This document shows, in pieces, positions 6,402 through 7,334 of a DNA stretch of 7,334 bases. How positions within the stretch are numbered: position 1 is the first letter of the stretch; the number at the start of each line of letters is the position of its first letter. The position numbers and the translations under genes are program-made. Origin of the DNA: CAZMXI01 sp964570205 (GTDB lineage Bacteria; Planctomycetota; Phycisphaerae; Tepidisphaerales; Tepidisphaeraceae); the NCBI GenBank assembly GCA_964570205.1, contig CAZMXI010000214.1, positions 1 to 7,334 on the forward strand, read 5' to 3'. Under the pieces are notes generated by a model that saw only the letters and a program-made list of their open reading frames with translations, did not search any database and was not told the origin of the DNA.

Positions 6402-7013
6402 TCATATTCGAGCCGGCAAGACTTCAACCACATCGTTCTTCAACACTTTCACGACGACGACCTTGGCCCCGGTCGGCAGCTCGGGCCCGCTGCTGATGGC
6501 GGACAGTTCCACCGTCCGGTTCTGGAGATTCAGTGTGACCTTGCCCATTCCGGTGTTGTGAGCGGGTACGCCCAGGTAGACCGTGCCGACCTGTCCGATG
6601 GCGCCCGCGAGTTGGACCGTGCCTTCTTCCGACAGTCCCTGAATGGCCTTCATCACGAGGGCGACGAGCAGCATGGCCGCCAAGCCGCCGGCAACGGCCG
6701 TCGCAAGGCTCTGCCACACTGGCCAGTTCTCGCGGTTTGCCGCCCATCCCGAAAGCCCGAAGAACAACAAAGCCGCGGTGGCCGTGCGCAACGTCAACAG
6801 CCCGAGAAACCAGTGAACAGCGCTGTCGTGGTGGCCGGTTGCGTCATCACCATGGCCGACAAGGTCATGGCCAGCATCGCCGCCATCGGAGACATCTGCG
6901 ACATCCCCACCATCGCCGTCTCCGTCAGTGCCAAATCCGACCAAACCGAGCAGGAACTGCCCGATCCAGATGACTCCCCCAAGGACGGCACACGCAATGT
7001 AAAGCGTATCCAT
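6402..7013 (-). CDS. NfeD/YuaF-like membrane protein with C-terminal OB-fold
   Basis: The flotillin partner, 203 residues from ATG 7013. A GTG 24 bases further upstream (7037) would add eight residues but has no Shine-Dalgarno and would sit almost at the predicted transcript start; ATG 7013 has GTGGGG six bases upstream. Membrane segments: TM1 about 3-27, TM2 about 68-90, TM3 about 101-123. Between TM1 and TM2 lies a 39-residue loop (29-67) very rich in Asp, Gly and His, beginning with DGDGDGGD. The C-terminal part (about 135-200) is beta-rich (GQVGTVYLGVPA, GKVTLNLQNRTVEL, TGAKVVVVKVLKNDVVEVLP), the pattern of an NfeD OB-fold. Known: such short NfeD proteins without the ClpP-like protease domain are encoded beside flotillins, and YuaF localises with FloT. 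Gene order and the 12-bp spacing support a shared membrane complex. Length is somewhat above B. subtilis YuaF (about 174), mostly from the acidic loop. Confidence 0.85.
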   Translation of the reverse strand: MDTLYIACAVLGGVIWIGQFLLGLVGFGTDGDGDGGDVADVSDGGDAGHDLVGHGDDATGHHDSAVHWFLGLLTLRTATAALLFFGLSGWAANRENWPVWQSLATAVAGGLAAMLLVALVMKAIQGLSEEGTVQLAGAIGQVGTVYLGVPAHNTGMGKVTLNLQNRTVELSAISSGPELPTGAKVVVVKVLKNDVVEVLPARI

Positions 7014-7049
7014 AGGGTACCCCACTGACCAAGACACCGTTCGCTGGGC

Positions 7050-7078
7050 ATGATCGGTTGTTCGCCGGGCTGTGTCAA
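7050..7078 (-). promoter_or_regulatory. Sigma70-like promoter of the NfeD-flotillin operon
   Basis: On the minus strand a perfect TTGACA (7078-7073) is followed by 17 bases and GATCAT (7055-7050, four of six matches to TATAAT). Transcription would start near 7043, giving a leader of about 30 bases to ATG 7013. It is the only consensus -35 in the spacer between the neighbouring genes. Confidence 0.5.
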
Positions 7079-7145
7079 TTTGGCCCGCGTTAGAAACCGA
7101 CGCCCATTTTAGAGAGGCGTGGGGCGCGCAACAGGTATGAGGCAG

Positions 7146-7167
7146 CGATGCAAGTCAATATGCATCG
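7146..7167. repeat. Short inverted repeat downstream of the partial right-edge gene
   Basis: CGATGCA (7146-7152) and TGCATCG (7161-7167) form a perfect 7-bp stem with an 8-base loop. It starts nine bases past the stop of the minus-strand gene at the edge. No T-tract follows on the minus strand, so it is at best a weak terminator or a protein-binding site; chance is possible. Confidence 0.35.
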
Positions 7168-7175
7168 GCGGCGGC

Positions 7176-7334
7176 TCAACGGTCCACTTCGATCAGGCCA
7201 ATCATGGCGAGGTTATACCTGGTGTAAGTGCTGTATGTGCCGCGAAGCCAGAGTAATACGGTGCGTTTCGGATCGCCCGCGGGGACGATGGGGCGGATGT
7301 TGTCGGCGGTAGAGTTGGCGGTTATGGCCGTCCA
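7176..7334 (-). CDS. C-terminal end of an unrecognised protein (partial, runs off the window)
   Basis: The minus strand is open from the window edge for 52 codons and ends in TGA at 7178-7176. Composition is protein-like: a Thr/Ala/Asn start, IRPIVPAGDPKRTVLLWL, then RGTYSTYTRYNLAMIGLIEVD at the very end. The alternation of hydrophobic and Thr/Tyr residues suggests beta strands. I do not recognise the family. The missing N-terminal part lies beyond the window. The gene points the same way as the NfeD-flotillin operon but is separated from it by about 160 bp holding an inverted repeat and a promoter-like site, so it is probably a separate transcript. Confidence 0.55.
   Translation of the reverse strand, partial: WTAITANSTADNIRPIVPAGDPKRTVLLWLRGTYSTYTRYNLAMIGLIEVDR

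Noticed and set aside
6195..7028. 277-codon plus-strand frame antisense to the NfeD-like gene
   Set aside because: Composition is rich in His/Asp/Arg/Gln with no motifs. The minus strand has a clear membrane protein with OB-fold, operon spacing and a promoter.

Overview
The window (about 62% G+C by eye) looks like a scaffold from an environmental, high-G+C Gram-negative-type bacterium. A Tat-exported, two-domain acetylxylan-esterase-like hydrolase beside a flotillin/NfeD pair suggests Planctomycetota, or a relative in the PVC group. This is inferred from gene content only; there is no rRNA or other marker gene. Two runs of exactly ten N (369-378 and 3189-3198) are scaffold gaps and both affect gene models.

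Layout. Bases 1-368 hold no gene I can support. A plus-strand run of three genes follows: two tandem paralogues of a peptidase-U32-like TIM-barrel protein (381-1361 and 1434-2411, about 70% identical and colinear without internal gaps), then a Tat-dependent alpha/beta-hydrolase (2489-4678). Spacers are 72 and 77 bp, each downstream gene has a good Shine-Dalgarno, and no terminator separates them, so they may be one transcript. A strong hairpin at 4705-4734 ends this run and also serves the convergent minus-strand operon. That operon is an NfeD-like membrane protein (7013-6402) followed 12 bp later by flotillin (6389-4770), behind a consensus-like promoter at 7078-7050. The right edge carries the last 52 codons of another minus-strand gene (7334-7176).

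Function. The NfeD-like protein plus flotillin is the known pairing of a membrane-microdomain scaffold with its partner (YuaF-FloT type). The U32-like pair shares a Cys-x3-Cys...Cys...Cys set that would suit an iron-sulfur cluster, as in UbiU/UbiV and other U32 proteins; its substrate is unknown. The exported hydrolase has an intact Ser-Asp-His set in its first domain and a second hydrolase-like domain whose nucleophile position is Gly.

Most important caution: in the hydrolase gene the 32 codons before the second N-run encode the same peptide as the codons after it, at 81% protein but only 71% nucleotide identity and with different codon preference. This looks like a mis-scaffolded overlap of two divergent sequences, not a real internal repeat. 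The real protein is probably about 692 residues, not 729.
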